Notes: generated from the sequence alone by a model not told the origin. Positions 9,706-18,629 are shown, counted from the stretch's first letter. The stretch: 64,000 nt of DNA from Brevibacterium gallinarum (GCF_014836885.1 NZ_JACSPY010000008.1:95694-159693), one strand, 5' to 3'. Translations and numbers: made by a program.

Positions 9706-11823
9706 TGCGTCTCCGGTGGCTGCGGCCTCGACGGCGTCGACCGCCTCGGCTGCGGCCGGGCCGGTGGCGTGGACCTCGATCGTGTCGCCGGGATCGGCGC
9801 CGAGTGCCATCATCTCCATGACGCTGCCGCCGTCAGCGGTGCTGCCGCTGCCGGCGTGTGTGATCTGCACGCGTGCGTCGAGTGCCTTGAGCGCCTTGGC
9901 CAGCACGGCGGCCGGCCGGGCGTGCAGGCCGGTCGGGGCGGTCACCTCGATGGTGCGGCGCACCTCGGCCTCCTCCGCGCCCGAGGCGGCGGTAGCCTGG
10001 GCTGCTTCCGCTCCCGAGGCGGTGGGGGCCTGGGCTGCTTCCGTGCCCGTGGCGGCGGGAGCCTCGGCATCGGCGCTGCTGCCTGCGGCTTCACTGTCTG
10101 CGGTTCCGCTGTCGGTGACTGCGGCGGGTGCGGCGACGGCGGCGGTGACGACCGAACCGTCAAGCGCTGCTGCGGCAGCTGCCCGGGCCTCGGCGAGCGT
10201 GACCTCGGACAGCTGCGCGGCAACCCGGCCAAGTGCCGGGGCCGACATCGACAATGATGTGACACCGAGTCCGGCGAGGATGACGGCCAGGCGCGGGTCA
10301 GCTGCGGCCTCCCCGCACACGCCCACGGTGCGCTGAGCGCCATCGTCAGCCTGCGCCTCGGCCTGCTCGGCACCGCGGACGGTCGCACCGATGAGGCTGA
10401 GGACAGCCGGGTGGGCGGCGGACTGCAGCCCGCCGTAGTCGGGCAGCTCACGGTCGAAGGCCAAGGTGTACTGGGTCAGGTCGTTCGTGCCGATCGACGC
10501 GAAGGCCACCGGCGCCAGCGTCGCGCCGGCGCACAGCGCGGCAGCCGGGGTCTCGACCATGATCCCGGCGCTCTGCAGCCCGGCATCGGCGACAAGCTCG
10601 GCGAACCGAGCCGCCTCCTCAGCCGTCGTGATCATCGGGGTCATCACCTTCACCTCGGCCTCGGAATGCTCCGCGGCCTGGGCGATCGCCTGCAGCTGGC
10701 GCTCCAGCACCTCAGGGGCGAAGGAGTGGGTGCGGAACCCGCGCATCCCCAGCGCGGGATTCGGTTCGCTCACCTGGCTGCCGGCAGCGCTGCGCTGGGC
10801 ATCGCTGCGCTGGGCGGCGGTGATGAAGGGCATCGGCTTGTCCGAACCGGCATCGAGGGTGCGGATGACGACCGGCTGGTGGGGGAAGCGGGCGAAGATC
10901 GCGGCGTAGACTTCGGCCTGCTCCTCGACGCTGGGCTCATCGGCCCGGTCGAGGAAGAGGAACTCGGTGCGCAGCAGCCCAACCCCCTCCGCGCCGGCCT
11001 GCGCTGCTGCCTCGGCGTCGGCGGCTGAGCCGATGTTGGCCAGCAGCTGCACCCGGTGACCGCAGGCGAGCGCGCCGCGACCGGAGAAGGCGCTCGCCTC
11101 GGCACGGCTGGCCTGCCATTGGGCCGCCCGGTCCTTCTCCTCGTCGCCTGGGTCGGTGGTGATGATTCCGGCCGTGCCGTCGACGAAGACCTCGGTGCCG
11201 GCCGCCAGCTCGGTGATCGCCGGGTCTGTGCCGACGACGGCGGGGATGCCGAGGGCGCGGGCGAGGATCGCCGAATGGGACTGCGGGCCGCCCTGGACGG
11301 TGACCAGCGCGAGGACGAGAGCCGTGTCGAGGTCAGCGGTGTCGGCAGGGGAGAGTGATGCGGCGACGAGCACGAACGGCTCATCAGGGGAGTCCAGGCT
11401 GCTCTCTTCGCCGCGCAGGCTGGCGATGATCCGGTCGCGGACATCGGCGACATCGACAGCCCGCTCCCCGAGGTAGCCGCCGAGGCGCTCGAGCCGCTCG
11501 CGCAGCTGCCCGGCGGCCACCCAGGCGGCGCGCTCGGCGGTGAGATCCTCATCGCGGATGAGGGCGGCGGCCGCCGTGGCCAGGGCCGGGTCGGAGGCCA
11601 TCTGGGCGGTGGCCGAGAGGATCTCGGCGGCCTCCCCGGAGGCGCTGGCGGCGGCGGTCTCCAACGCTGCGGCGACGGTGCCGGCGGCCTCGGTGAAGCG
11701 GGTGACCTCAGCGGCGGGATCGGACCCGGATGGCCGCTTCGCAGCCGGTGGTTCGGCGATGCTGCGATCGACGTGATGGACCGGCCCGAGGGCGCAGCCC
11801 TCACTGGCTCCGATGCCTCGCAT
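9703..11823 (-). CDS. ptsI: PTS enzyme I fused to C-terminal HPr
   Basis: 706 residues from the ATG at 11823, which has a GAGGGAGA SD; the frame stays open 60 codons further upstream but only through a low-complexity repeat. Residues 1-540 are enzyme I: MRGIGASEGCALGPV at the start, the phospho-His site GGPQSHSAILARALG, the PEP-binding LLRTEFLFLDR and late GVCGEAAADP. A 90-residue Ala/Thr/Glu-rich linker with 11-residue repeats follows. The last 85 residues are an HPr domain with phospho-His in TGLHARPAAVLAKAL and the regulatory-loop region GGSVMEMMALGA. One chain would therefore carry phosphate from PEP to the EIIA at 15501. EI and HPr are normally separate; this domain order is unusual. Confidence 0.93.
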   Translation of the reverse strand: MRGIGASEGCALGPVHHVDRSIAEPPAAKRPSGSDPAAEVTRFTEAAGTVAAALETAAASASGEAAEILSATAQMASDPALATAAAALIRDEDLTAERAAWVAAGQLRERLERLGGYLGERAVDVADVRDRIIASLRGEESSLDSPDEPFVLVAASLSPADTADLDTALVLALVTVQGGPQSHSAILARALGIPAVVGTDPAITELAAGTEVFVDGTAGIITTDPGDEEKDRAAQWQASRAEASAFSGRGALACGHRVQLLANIGSAADAEAAAQAGAEGVGLLRTEFLFLDRADEPSVEEQAEVYAAIFARFPHQPVVIRTLDAGSDKPMPFITAAQRSDAQRSAAGSQVSEPNPALGMRGFRTHSFAPEVLERQLQAIAQAAEHSEAEVKVMTPMITTAEEAARFAELVADAGLQSAGIMVETPAAALCAGATLAPVAFASIGTNDLTQYTLAFDRELPDYGGLQSAAHPAVLSLIGATVRGAEQAEAQADDGAQRTVGVCGEAAADPRLAVILAGLGVTSLSMSAPALGRVAAQLSEVTLAEARAAAAAALDGSVVTAAVAAPAAVTDSGTADSEAAGSSADAEAPAATGTEAAQAPTASGAEAAQATAASGAEEAEVRRTIEVTAPTGLHARPAAVLAKALKALDARVQITHAGSGSTADGGSVMEMMALGADPGDTIEVHATGPAAAEAVDAVEAAATGDA
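9975..10066 (-). repeat. About three 33-bp tandem repeats encoding the EI-HPr linker
   Basis: Units start at 9975, 10008 and 10041 (the last incomplete). On the coding strand they give an 11-residue repeat of the type TASGAEAAQAT. The first two each contain an exact match to the CGCCTCGGGnnCGG oligomer. The repeat probably serves as a flexible tether. Confidence 0.75.
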
Positions 11824-11837
11824 ATGTCTGTCTCCCT

Positions 11838-11909
11838 CTGCTCTCGCATTCGATTGTGCGCTCGCGTCTGCTTCTGCTCTCGCGCCCGATTCTGCTCTCG
11901 CATCCGCCG
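11838..11909. repeat. Four imperfect 18-bp tandem repeats upstream of ptsI
   Basis: Units begin at 11838, 11856, 11874 and 11892, for example CTGCTCTCGCGCCCGATT. They lie just upstream of the ptsI ribosome-binding site. Read in the ptsI frame they would give the hexapeptide pattern ARAESG/ARAEAD. They could be part of the 5' leader or an operator array. Confidence 0.65.
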
Positions 11910-11988
11910 TACGCGCCTGTTGGCCGCCCCGCTCATCCCACAGACCGCCAAGCCCGCTGCAGCGGGAGCCGAGCCGATCGGATGGCGC

Positions 11989-12004
11989 TGTGACCTTTGA
12001 CACA
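11989..12004. promoter_or_regulatory. CRP/GlxR-like site between ptsI and the MurNAc operon
   Basis: TGTGACCTTTGACACA differs from TGTGA-N6-TCACA at one base. It lies 29-44 nt upstream of the RpiR-type regulator start and overlaps a TTGACA box. It could mediate cAMP control of PTS genes on both sides. The reading is by eye only. Confidence 0.45.
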
Positions 12005-12032
12005 GCATAGGGCAGGTGGAAAACTTCAGTCT

Positions 12033-12971
12033 ATGTCCAAGTCTGTGGAGAAAAACTCCTCAACATCGGGTCGGGCCCAGCCGCCGGCCCCAGAGGCGCT
12101 GCTGGCGCGCCTGCGCTCGCTCGTGCCGACCCTCAGCCGCGGCCCGGCACAGGTGGGCCGGGCAGTGCTCGCCAACCCGCAGGCCATTGTGCCGATGACG
12201 ATGGGCCAGCTGGCCGCCCACACCGAGACGAGCGACGCCTCGGTCACCCGGCTCGCCCAGGCAATCGGCTGCTCAGGCTACCGGGAGTTCCGCGCCCTGC
12301 TCGCCGCCTCGACCGCGGTGCAGACCGCCGTCACGGCAACGCCGGGCACCGGACAGCTGCCGGCTGACATCGAACTCGACGACGCACCAGCCGAGGTCGT
12401 CGCCAAGCTGCTGGCCGAAGAGCAGCAGGCGCTGGCAGACTCCGCAGCCGCCCTCGACATCGCCGCCCTGACCGCAGCCGCCGAGGCGATCTGCGCGGCC
12501 CGGCGCGTCGTCATCGCCGGCATCGGCGCCTCGGGCATCGTCGCCCGGGACCTCTCAGCCAAGCTCGAGCGCATCCGCATCATCAGCCAGCCGATCACCG
12601 AGGGACACTATGCGCTCACCCTCGCTGCCGTCATGGAACCGGCCGATCTGCTCATCGCCATCAGCGCCTCCGGTGAGACCGCCGACATCCTCGAACCCCT
12701 CGACGCCGCTCGGGAATCCGGCATCCCCACCGTGGCGATCACCGTGCGGCCGCGCTCGCGCATCACCGCAGCCGATCACGTCCTCATCGGCGTCGCTGCC
12801 CGGGAGAGCGACATGCGGCCTGCCGCCATGAGCTCACGCACCGGACAGCTGTTCATCGTCGACTCGCTCTTCGCACTCGTCTACCAGCGCCGCGCCGACC
12901 AGGCCGGTGCCGCCGTCACCACCTCCCACCAGATGCTCGCCCCGCGCCGAGCGCGAAAGGACCCCTCATGA
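12033..12971 (+). CDS. RpiR/MurR-family transcriptional regulator
   Basis: 312 residues from the ATG at 12033; an earlier in-frame TTG (11997) sits in the promoter. Residues about 20-95 are the RpiR helix-turn-helix (MGQLAAHTETSDASVTRLAQ). Residues about 140-290 are a SIS sugar-phosphate-binding domain with VVIAGIGASGIVARDL and LLIAISASGETADIL. The gene overlaps murQ by 4 nt, so by context it is the MurNAc-6-P or GlcNAc-6-P sensing regulator of the operon, like MurR of E. coli. A CRP/GlxR-like site lies just upstream. The ligand is inferred. Confidence 0.88.
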   Translation: MSKSVEKNSSTSGRAQPPAPEALLARLRSLVPTLSRGPAQVGRAVLANPQAIVPMTMGQLAAHTETSDASVTRLAQAIGCSGYREFRALLAASTAVQTAVTATPGTGQLPADIELDDAPAEVVAKLLAEEQQALADSAAALDIAALTAAAEAICAARRVVIAGIGASGIVARDLSAKLERIRIISQPITEGHYALTLAAVMEPADLLIAISASGETADILEPLDAARESGIPTVAITVRPRSRITAADHVLIGVAARESDMRPAAMSSRTGQLFIVDSLFALVYQRRADQAGAAVTTSHQMLAPRRARKDPS

Positions 12972-13960
12972 CCGACAGCACCACCCCGGCATCCCCGGCC
13001 GACCTCCCGTCCACCTCGGCGGTTGGTTCGACGTCCACGGCGACGGCCGCCTCGACGACCGAGGCGATCGACTCCCGGTTCGCGCACATCGACACCCTGT
13101 CGACGATCGAACTGGCCGGGGTGATGAACAACGAAGACGCCCGCGTCGCCCCATCCGTCGGCGCGCATCTGGCCAAGATCGCCTGCGCCGTCGACGGGAT
13201 CACCGAGCGGATGCGCCGCGGCGGCCGGCTCATCTACGTCGGCGCCGGCACCGCCGGGCGGCTCGGCGTGCTCGACGCCTCCGAATGCCCGCCGACCTTC
13301 AGCACCGACCCGAGCCTCGTCATCGGTCTCATCGCCGGGGGCAGGGATGCGCTCATCACCGCCGTCGAAGGCGCCGAAGACGACACCGCCCGCGGCCGGG
13401 CCGACATCGCCGCCCAAGCCGTCGGACCCGATGACGCCGTCGTCGGCATCGCCGCCTCCGGCGCAACCCCATACACCGTCGCCGCCGTCACCGCCGCCCG
13501 CGAGGCCGGCGCATTCACCGCAGGCATCTCCTGCAACGCAGACTCCGCACTCGGTGCCGCCGCCGAGGTGCCGATCGAGGTCGTCGTCGGCCCCGAGCTC
13601 ATCGCCGGCTCCACCCGGCTCAAAGCCGGCACCGCCCAGAAGCTCGTGCTCAACATGCTCTCGACGATGACGATGATCCGGCTCGGCAAGACCTACGGCA
13701 ACCTCATGGTCGACGTCGACGCCACCAACCACAAGCTCACCACCCGCGTGAAACGCATCGTCACCGAAGCCACCGGCGCCGATCCACGCACCGTCACCGC
13801 CGCCGTCGAGGCCTCCGGCGGGAAGGCCAAGACCGCGATCCTCATGATCCTCTCAGGCCTCGACGCCACCGCCGCCGAGGCAGCACTGACCGTCGCCGGC
13901 GGCGTGCTGCGCACAGCCCTCACCACCCACACCCCGACGCCTCCGAAGGAGCAGTCATGA
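12968..13960 (+). CDS. murQ: N-acetylmuramic acid 6-phosphate etherase
   Basis: 330 residues, slightly longer than usual (about 300) because of a 30-residue Ser/Thr-rich N-terminus. The SIS domain contains GGRLIYVGAGTAGRLGVLDA followed by SECPPTFS, the MurQ signature with the catalytic Glu, and later MVDVDATNHKL. The enzyme cleaves the lactyl ether of MurNAc-6-P to give GlcNAc-6-P and D-lactate in the cytoplasm. Its product feeds nagA four genes on. It overlaps the RpiR gene and the EIIBC gene by 4 nt on each side. Confidence 0.95.
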   Translation: MTDSTTPASPADLPSTSAVGSTSTATAASTTEAIDSRFAHIDTLSTIELAGVMNNEDARVAPSVGAHLAKIACAVDGITERMRRGGRLIYVGAGTAGRLGVLDASECPPTFSTDPSLVIGLIAGGRDALITAVEGAEDDTARGRADIAAQAVGPDDAVVGIAASGATPYTVAAVTAAREAGAFTAGISCNADSALGAAAEVPIEVVVGPELIAGSTRLKAGTAQKLVLNMLSTMTMIRLGKTYGNLMVDVDATNHKLTTRVKRIVTEATGADPRTVTAAVEASGGKAKTAILMILSGLDATAAEAALTVAGGVLRTALTTHTPTPPKEQS

Positions 13961-15504
13961 CCGCATCCCCGCAGACCATCGCCCACCAGGTGCTCGCACA
14001 CCTCGGCGGCGCCGGCAACGTCGCCTCCGTCGAGAACTGCATCACCCGCCTGCGCCTGCCCGTGGCTGACCAGGACCTCGTCGACACCGCCGGCCTCAAA
14101 GCCGTCGACGGTGTGCTCGGCGTCGTCGAGGACCAGACGATGCAGGTGATCCTCGGACCCGGCCTCGTCGACGAGGTCGCCGACGCAATCGAGCGGACCC
14201 TCGCCTCCGGCGCGGACAGCGCCCCGGCGACTCACGCCTCGGGGACGGACAGCGCCCCGGCAACCGGTGCCTCGGGAGCGGATGCCGCAGGCACCGGTGG
14301 AGCCGATACGGCCGACCGGCTGCAGCAGCGCGGGGCGGACATGAAGGCCGCGCAGAAGCAGCGCAACCGCACCCCGGTCAAGGCGTTCCTCAGGCGGGTG
14401 GCCAACATCTTCCTGCCGCTCATTCCCGCCCTCATCGCCTGCGGCATCATCGCCGGGTTCAACGGCCTGCTCACCAACCTCGTGCAGAACGGCACCTGGA
14501 CGTGGGCGGCTGGGCTGACCCCGATCCTCACCGCGATCGCCAGCGGCTTCATGAGCCTCATCGCGGTGTTCGTCGGCATGAACGCAGCCAAGGAGTTCGG
14601 CGGCACCCCGATCATCGGCGGTGCGGTCGCAGCGATCATCCCATTCGCCGGGGTTGCCGATGTCACGATCTTCGGCACTGAGCTCGCTCCCGGCCAAGGC
14701 GGTGTCATCGGCGCGCTGCTGGCCGCCGTGCTCGCCGCCTACGTCGAACGCTGGGCCCGCACCTGGGCGCCGCGCTCGCTGAGCATGCTCATCGTGCCGA
14801 CGTTCACGGTCCTCGTCGTCGGCGTGCTCACCCTGTTCCCGCTCATGACGGTGGCCGGCTGGATCGCCGAGGGCATCGGCGTGCTCGCCAACCAGCTGCT
14901 GCAGGTCGGCGGCGGCATCGCCGGATTCGTCCTCGCCGGGCTGTTCCTGCCGCTGGTGATGTTCGGGCTGCACCAGGCCCTCATCCCCATCCACGCCACC
15001 CTCATCGAACAGGCCGGCTTCACCGTGCTGCTGCCGATCCTCGCCATGGCCGGCGGCGGCCAGGTCGGTGCGGCCGTGGCCGTGTTCCTCAAGGTCAAGG
15101 ACGCGAGCATGCGCCGGACCATCAAATCCGCGCTGCCGGCCGGCGTGCTCGGCGTCGGCGAGCCCCTCATCTACGGCGTCACCCTGCCACTGGGCCGGCC
15201 ATTCATCACCGCATGTGTCGGCGGTGCCTTCGGCGGGGCGTTCATCGGCGTGTTCAACCAGCTGGGCACCACCGTCGGCTCGACGGCGATCGGCCCGAGC
15301 GGCTGGGCGCTGTTCCCGCTCACCACCGGCAATGAGGGGATCGGCGCAGCCGTGGCGATCTACGGATTCGGTCTGCTCGTGGCCTATGTGGCAGGCTTTC
15401 TGGCAACGTACTTCTTCGGATTCTCGAAGCAGGCGCTGGCCGAACTCAACGACCCGCACACCGACGCCGCCATCGCCGACTCACAGCAGGGAGCAGCGCA
15501 ATGA
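13957..15504 (+). CDS. murP: PTS EIIBC, MurNAc-type (MurP-like)
   Basis: 515 residues. Residues 1-85 are an EIIB domain with phospho-Cys28 in VENCITRLRL. A linker (about 86-130) contains repeated ASGTDSAPATGASGAD. Residues about 140-500 are an EIIC of the sucrose/MurNAc family with about ten membrane segments (IFLPLIPALIACGIIAGFNG, GLHQALIPIH and GVGEPLIYGVTLPLGRPF). Like MurP of E. coli it has no EIIA; the EIIA is the next gene. Placement between murQ and nagA makes MurNAc the best substrate guess, but a disaccharide such as MurNAc-GlcNAc is possible. Confidence 0.9.
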   Translation: MTASPQTIAHQVLAHLGGAGNVASVENCITRLRLPVADQDLVDTAGLKAVDGVLGVVEDQTMQVILGPGLVDEVADAIERTLASGADSAPATHASGTDSAPATGASGADAAGTGGADTADRLQQRGADMKAAQKQRNRTPVKAFLRRVANIFLPLIPALIACGIIAGFNGLLTNLVQNGTWTWAAGLTPILTAIASGFMSLIAVFVGMNAAKEFGGTPIIGGAVAAIIPFAGVADVTIFGTELAPGQGGVIGALLAAVLAAYVERWARTWAPRSLSMLIVPTFTVLVVGVLTLFPLMTVAGWIAEGIGVLANQLLQVGGGIAGFVLAGLFLPLVMFGLHQALIPIHATLIEQAGFTVLLPILAMAGGGQVGAAVAVFLKVKDASMRRTIKSALPAGVLGVGEPLIYGVTLPLGRPFITACVGGAFGGAFIGVFNQLGTTVGSTAIGPSGWALFPLTTGNEGIGAAVAIYGFGLLVAYVAGFLATYFFGFSKQALAELNDPHTDAAIADSQQGAAQ

Positions 15505-15953
15505 CCACCACCATCACCGCCCCGATCACCGGCACCGTCGTCGCCCTCGCCGAGGTGCCCGACCCCGTCTTCGCCGAGGAGATCGTCGGCCCCGGTACCG
15601 CCATCGATCCCGGCCAGGCGCAGTCGCTGACCGCCGTCGCCCCGGCCGCCGGGACGCTGTCGAGCCTCAAACCGCACGCCTTCGTCATTTCCACCGCAGA
15701 CGGCCGCGGCATCCTCGTCCACCTCGGCATCGACACCGTCGAACTCTCCGGCGCCGGATTCGAGCTGCTCGCCGAGGCCGGAGCCGAGGTGGCTGCCGGT
15801 GACGCGCTCATCAGCTGGGACACCGCCCCGGCCCGGGAGGCCGGCAAGTCGCTCATCGTCCCGGTCATCGTCCTCGAAGCCGAATCCGGCGACCTCAAGA
15901 TCACCCCCGCCGCCGAGGTCGCAGCCGGCGAGGGACTCATCGAACTGGCATGA
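15501..15953 (+). CDS. crr: PTS EIIA, glucose family
   Basis: 150 residues forming one EIIA-Glc domain. Starting APITGTVVALAEVPDPVFA and the active-site segment GILVHLGIDTV with phospho-His74 identify it; His59 in KPHAF is the second conserved histidine. It accepts phosphate from the HPr part of the EI-HPr fusion and passes it to the EIIB of the MurNAc permease, and probably also to the free EIIB at 9403, since no other EIIA is in the window. It overlaps both neighbours by 4 nt. A role in catabolite control is possible but not shown. Confidence 0.93.
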   Translation: MTTTITAPITGTVVALAEVPDPVFAEEIVGPGTAIDPGQAQSLTAVAPAAGTLSSLKPHAFVISTADGRGILVHLGIDTVELSGAGFELLAEAGAEVAAGDALISWDTAPAREAGKSLIVPVIVLEAESGDLKITPAAEVAAGEGLIELA

Positions 15954-17191
15954 GCGCACCCGGCGAGGCCCCACCGGCAGCAGGTCCCGGGACCGAGGCG
16001 ACGCTGCTCATCGGCGACGTCCGCCTCGTCGATGCCCACCGCGACACCCCCGCCGGCTGGGTGCTGGCCGGGCCCGCGGGGATCCTCGACGTCGGTGCCG
16101 GGCCCGCGCCCGAGGTGCCGGCCGGCTGCCAGCAGATCGCCGGGGCCGGCAGGATGCTCACCCCCGGGCTCATCGACATGCACTCCCACGGAGGAGGCGG
16201 CGGGTCCTTCGACGGTGATGCCGAGCAGATCCGCACCGCGCTGAGCGCCACCGCCACCCACGGGGTGACGCGTTCGATGCTCAGCCTCGTGACCGGTTCG
16301 GCACCGGACACCGCGGCAGCACTCGCATCGATCGCCGCGCTGGCCAACAGCACAGCAGACCCGGCAGCCCCGGAAGGTCCGGCGGCTGCCGGTGCCGGGA
16401 TCATCGGCGTGCACCTGGAGGGGCCGTGCATCAGCCCGCACAAGGCCGGCGCCCACGACCCGGCGCTCATGCAGACGCCGAGCACGCAGCTCATCGACCG
16501 CTTCGCCGAGGCCGGCGACGGCTGGCTGCGCTACATCACCATCGCCCCGGAGCTGCCCGGTGCACTCACCGCGATCCAGCACGCCGCAGACCGCGGCATC
16601 CGGATGGGCGTCGGGCACACCATCGCCGACTACGCCACCACCCGCGCGGCCTTCGACGCCGGAGCGACGATCCTCACCCACGCCTTCAACGCCATGCCCG
16701 GCATCCACCACCGCGACCCCGGCCCACTCATCGCCGCCCTCGACGACGACCGGGTCACCATCGAGCTGATCCTCGACGGCGTGCACGTCGTCGAACCGGT
16801 CGCAGCGCACCTGTGGCGGTCCTGCCCCGGACGCCTGGCGCTCATCACCGACGCGATGTCAGCCGCCGGATTCGGCGACGGCTCCTACCGCCTCGGCGGG
16901 CTCGCCGTCACCGTCGCCGGCGGGGTCGCCCGCCTGACCGGCACCGATACGATCGCCGGCTCCACGCTCACTCTCGACGCTGCGCTGCGCCGGGCGGCAC
17001 ACCTCGGGGTCGGACTGCAGGAAGCCGTCGGTGCGGCCACCCACGTCCCGGCGGCCAGCCTCGGGCTCGGCGACAGGCACGGGCTGCTTGCGCCGGGACA
17101 GTCGGCTGACTTCGTACTATGGGATGACGACATGCACATTGCCGGCGTCTGGCGCGACGGCTGCCAGCTCAGCAGGGGAGAGATCCGATAA
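15950..17191 (+). CDS. nagA: N-acetylglucosamine-6-phosphate deacetylase
   Basis: 413 residues. The metal-binding motif LIDMHSHGGGGGSF near 70 and GVHLEGPCISPHKAGAHD near 145 are NagA signatures; the His in VGHTIADY, the HAFNAM motif and the catalytic Asp in LITDAMSAAG follow. The enzyme converts GlcNAc-6-P to glucosamine-6-P and acetate. It receives GlcNAc-6-P from the EIIC/EIIB permease and from MurQ. It overlaps EIIA by 4 nt, and its last base overlaps the nagB start. Confidence 0.95.
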   Translation: MSAPGEAPPAAGPGTEATLLIGDVRLVDAHRDTPAGWVLAGPAGILDVGAGPAPEVPAGCQQIAGAGRMLTPGLIDMHSHGGGGGSFDGDAEQIRTALSATATHGVTRSMLSLVTGSAPDTAAALASIAALANSTADPAAPEGPAAAGAGIIGVHLEGPCISPHKAGAHDPALMQTPSTQLIDRFAEAGDGWLRYITIAPELPGALTAIQHAADRGIRMGVGHTIADYATTRAAFDAGATILTHAFNAMPGIHHRDPGPLIAALDDDRVTIELILDGVHVVEPVAAHLWRSCPGRLALITDAMSAAGFGDGSYRLGGLAVTVAGGVARLTGTDTIAGSTLTLDAALRRAAHLGVGLQEAVGAATHVPAASLGLGDRHGLLAPGQSADFVLWDDDMHIAGVWRDGCQLSRGEIR

Positions 17192-17976
17192 TGCAGATTG
17201 TGACCGCCGAGGACAGTGCCTCCCTCATCTGCCAGGCCGCCGACCAGATCGAGGCGCTCGTGTCTGCGAACCCCGAGGCGGTCATCGGGATCGCGACCGG
17301 CTCGACGCCCGAACCGCTGTACGCCGAACTCACCGCCCGCGCCGGCCGCGGTCTCGACCTCAGCTGGCTGCGCATCACCTGCCTCGATGAGTACATCGGC
17401 CTGCCGGCCCAGCATCCGCAGAGCTACCGCCACTACATCGCCGAGCAGATCCTCACCCCCTGGGGCATCGACCCGGCCCACACGGTGCTGCCGGAAGGCG
17501 ACGCCGCTGACCCGCACGCCGCAGCCGCGGCCTTCGAGGACGGGATCCGCCGGCTTGGGGGCGTCGATATGCAGATCCTGGGCATCGGACCCAACGGCCA
17601 CATCGCATTCAACGAGCCCGGCTCGGCCCTCGACTCCCGCACCCGGGTCGTCGAGCTGACCGCCGATACCCGGCAGGCGAACTCCCGGTTCTTCGAGCGC
17701 CTCGACGAGGTGCCCCGCCAGGCGCTGACACAGGGCATCGGCACGATCCTCGAATCCCGTGCCGCGATCATGCTCGCCTTCGGCGCAGGCAAGGCCGAGG
17801 CGGTGGCGGCGATGATCGACGGTCCCGTCGACCCCGCCGTGCCCGCCAGCGCGCTGCAGCGCCACCCGAACGCCACCGCCTACCTCGACACCGCCGCGGC
17901 AGCCGGCTCTTCGGCTGCCAGCGCCACCGGCGCCTCGGGCGCGGACTCGTCAGACGACGCCGCGGAGCGACGCTGA
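17191..17976 (+). CDS. nagB: Glucosamine-6-phosphate deaminase
   Basis: 261 residues, the family length. GIATGSTPEPLYAEL near 30, the catalytic LDEY (Asp about 67) and GIGPNGHIAFNEPGS with the catalytic His are all present. It converts glucosamine-6-P to fructose-6-P and ammonia, completing the path into glycolysis. The C-terminal 20 residues are a Ser/Ala/Asp-rich tail that includes ASGADSSDD and carries a copy of the CGCCTCGGGnnCGG oligomer. The start overlaps the nagA stop by one base. Confidence 0.95.
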   Translation: MQIVTAEDSASLICQAADQIEALVSANPEAVIGIATGSTPEPLYAELTARAGRGLDLSWLRITCLDEYIGLPAQHPQSYRHYIAEQILTPWGIDPAHTVLPEGDAADPHAAAAAFEDGIRRLGGVDMQILGIGPNGHIAFNEPGSALDSRTRVVELTADTRQANSRFFERLDEVPRQALTQGIGTILESRAAIMLAFGAGKAEAVAAMIDGPVDPAVPASALQRHPNATAYLDTAAAAGSSAASATGASGADSSDDAAERR

Positions 17977-18623
17977 TGCTGCTGCGCTGCGAGGCGATCC
18001 TCTTCGACATCGACGGCACGCTCGTCGATTCGACCGCCTCGGTTGAACGCGTCTGGCGGGCCTGGGCGCCTGAGTACGGCCTCGATGCCGACACGATCCT
18101 GCGCACCAGCCACGGCAGGCGCAGCCAGGACGTCGTGCCCGACTATCTGCCGGCCGCGCAGGTGCCTGCCGCGCTGCGCCGGCTCGGTGAGATCGAGGTC
18201 GGCGACACCGATGGCGTCGTGGCGCTGCCGGCCGTGGCCGAGGTGCTGGCCGGCCTGCCGGCTGCGCGCTGGGCTGCCGTGACCTCGGGGGAGCGCCATG
18301 TCATGGTGCCGCGGCTGCAGCGGGCCGGGCTGCCGGTGCCCGAGGTGCTCGTCACCGCCGATGACGTCTCCTCCGGCAAACCCGATCCGGAGGGCTACCT
18401 CGCGGCAGCACGCGCGCTCGGGGTCGATCCTGCGCGCTGTCTGGTCGTCGAGGACGCCCCTGCCGGCATCGCCGCGGGCCAGGCGGCTGGTGCTCAGGTG
18501 CTGGCGGTCGGCACCTCGCATCCGCGTGCAGAGCTCACCGCCGCCGAGGCGGTGGTCGCCGATCTGACCGGCTGCCGGTTCACCGTCGGTCAGGCGGGCA
18601 TCGAGGTCGAGATCACCGGCTGA
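17976..18623 (+). CDS. HAD-superfamily sugar phosphatase
   Basis: 215 residues. HAD motif I is FDIDGTLVDS with both catalytic aspartates, motif II is AVTSGERH and motif III/IV is GKPDPEGY with VVEDAPAGIAAG, typical of beta-phosphoglucomutase-like phosphatases such as GpmB-unrelated DOG/YfbT types. The gene shares one base with nagB, so it belongs to the amino-sugar operon. It may relieve sugar-phosphate stress by dephosphorylating excess hexose or amino-sugar phosphates. The exact substrate is unknown. Confidence 0.85.
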   Translation: MLLRCEAILFDIDGTLVDSTASVERVWRAWAPEYGLDADTILRTSHGRRSQDVVPDYLPAAQVPAALRRLGEIEVGDTDGVVALPAVAEVLAGLPAARWAAVTSGERHVMVPRLQRAGLPVPEVLVTADDVSSGKPDPEGYLAAARALGVDPARCLVVEDAPAGIAAGQAAGAQVLAVGTSHPRAELTAAEAVVADLTGCRFTVGQAGIEVEITG

Positions 18624-18629
18624 ACCTGA

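Noticed and set aside
11824..12003. N-terminal extension of enzyme I to 12003
   Set aside because: The extension is an imperfect hexapeptide repeat with no SD, while the ATG at 11823 has a strong SD and begins exactly at the conserved GIGASEG start of EI.
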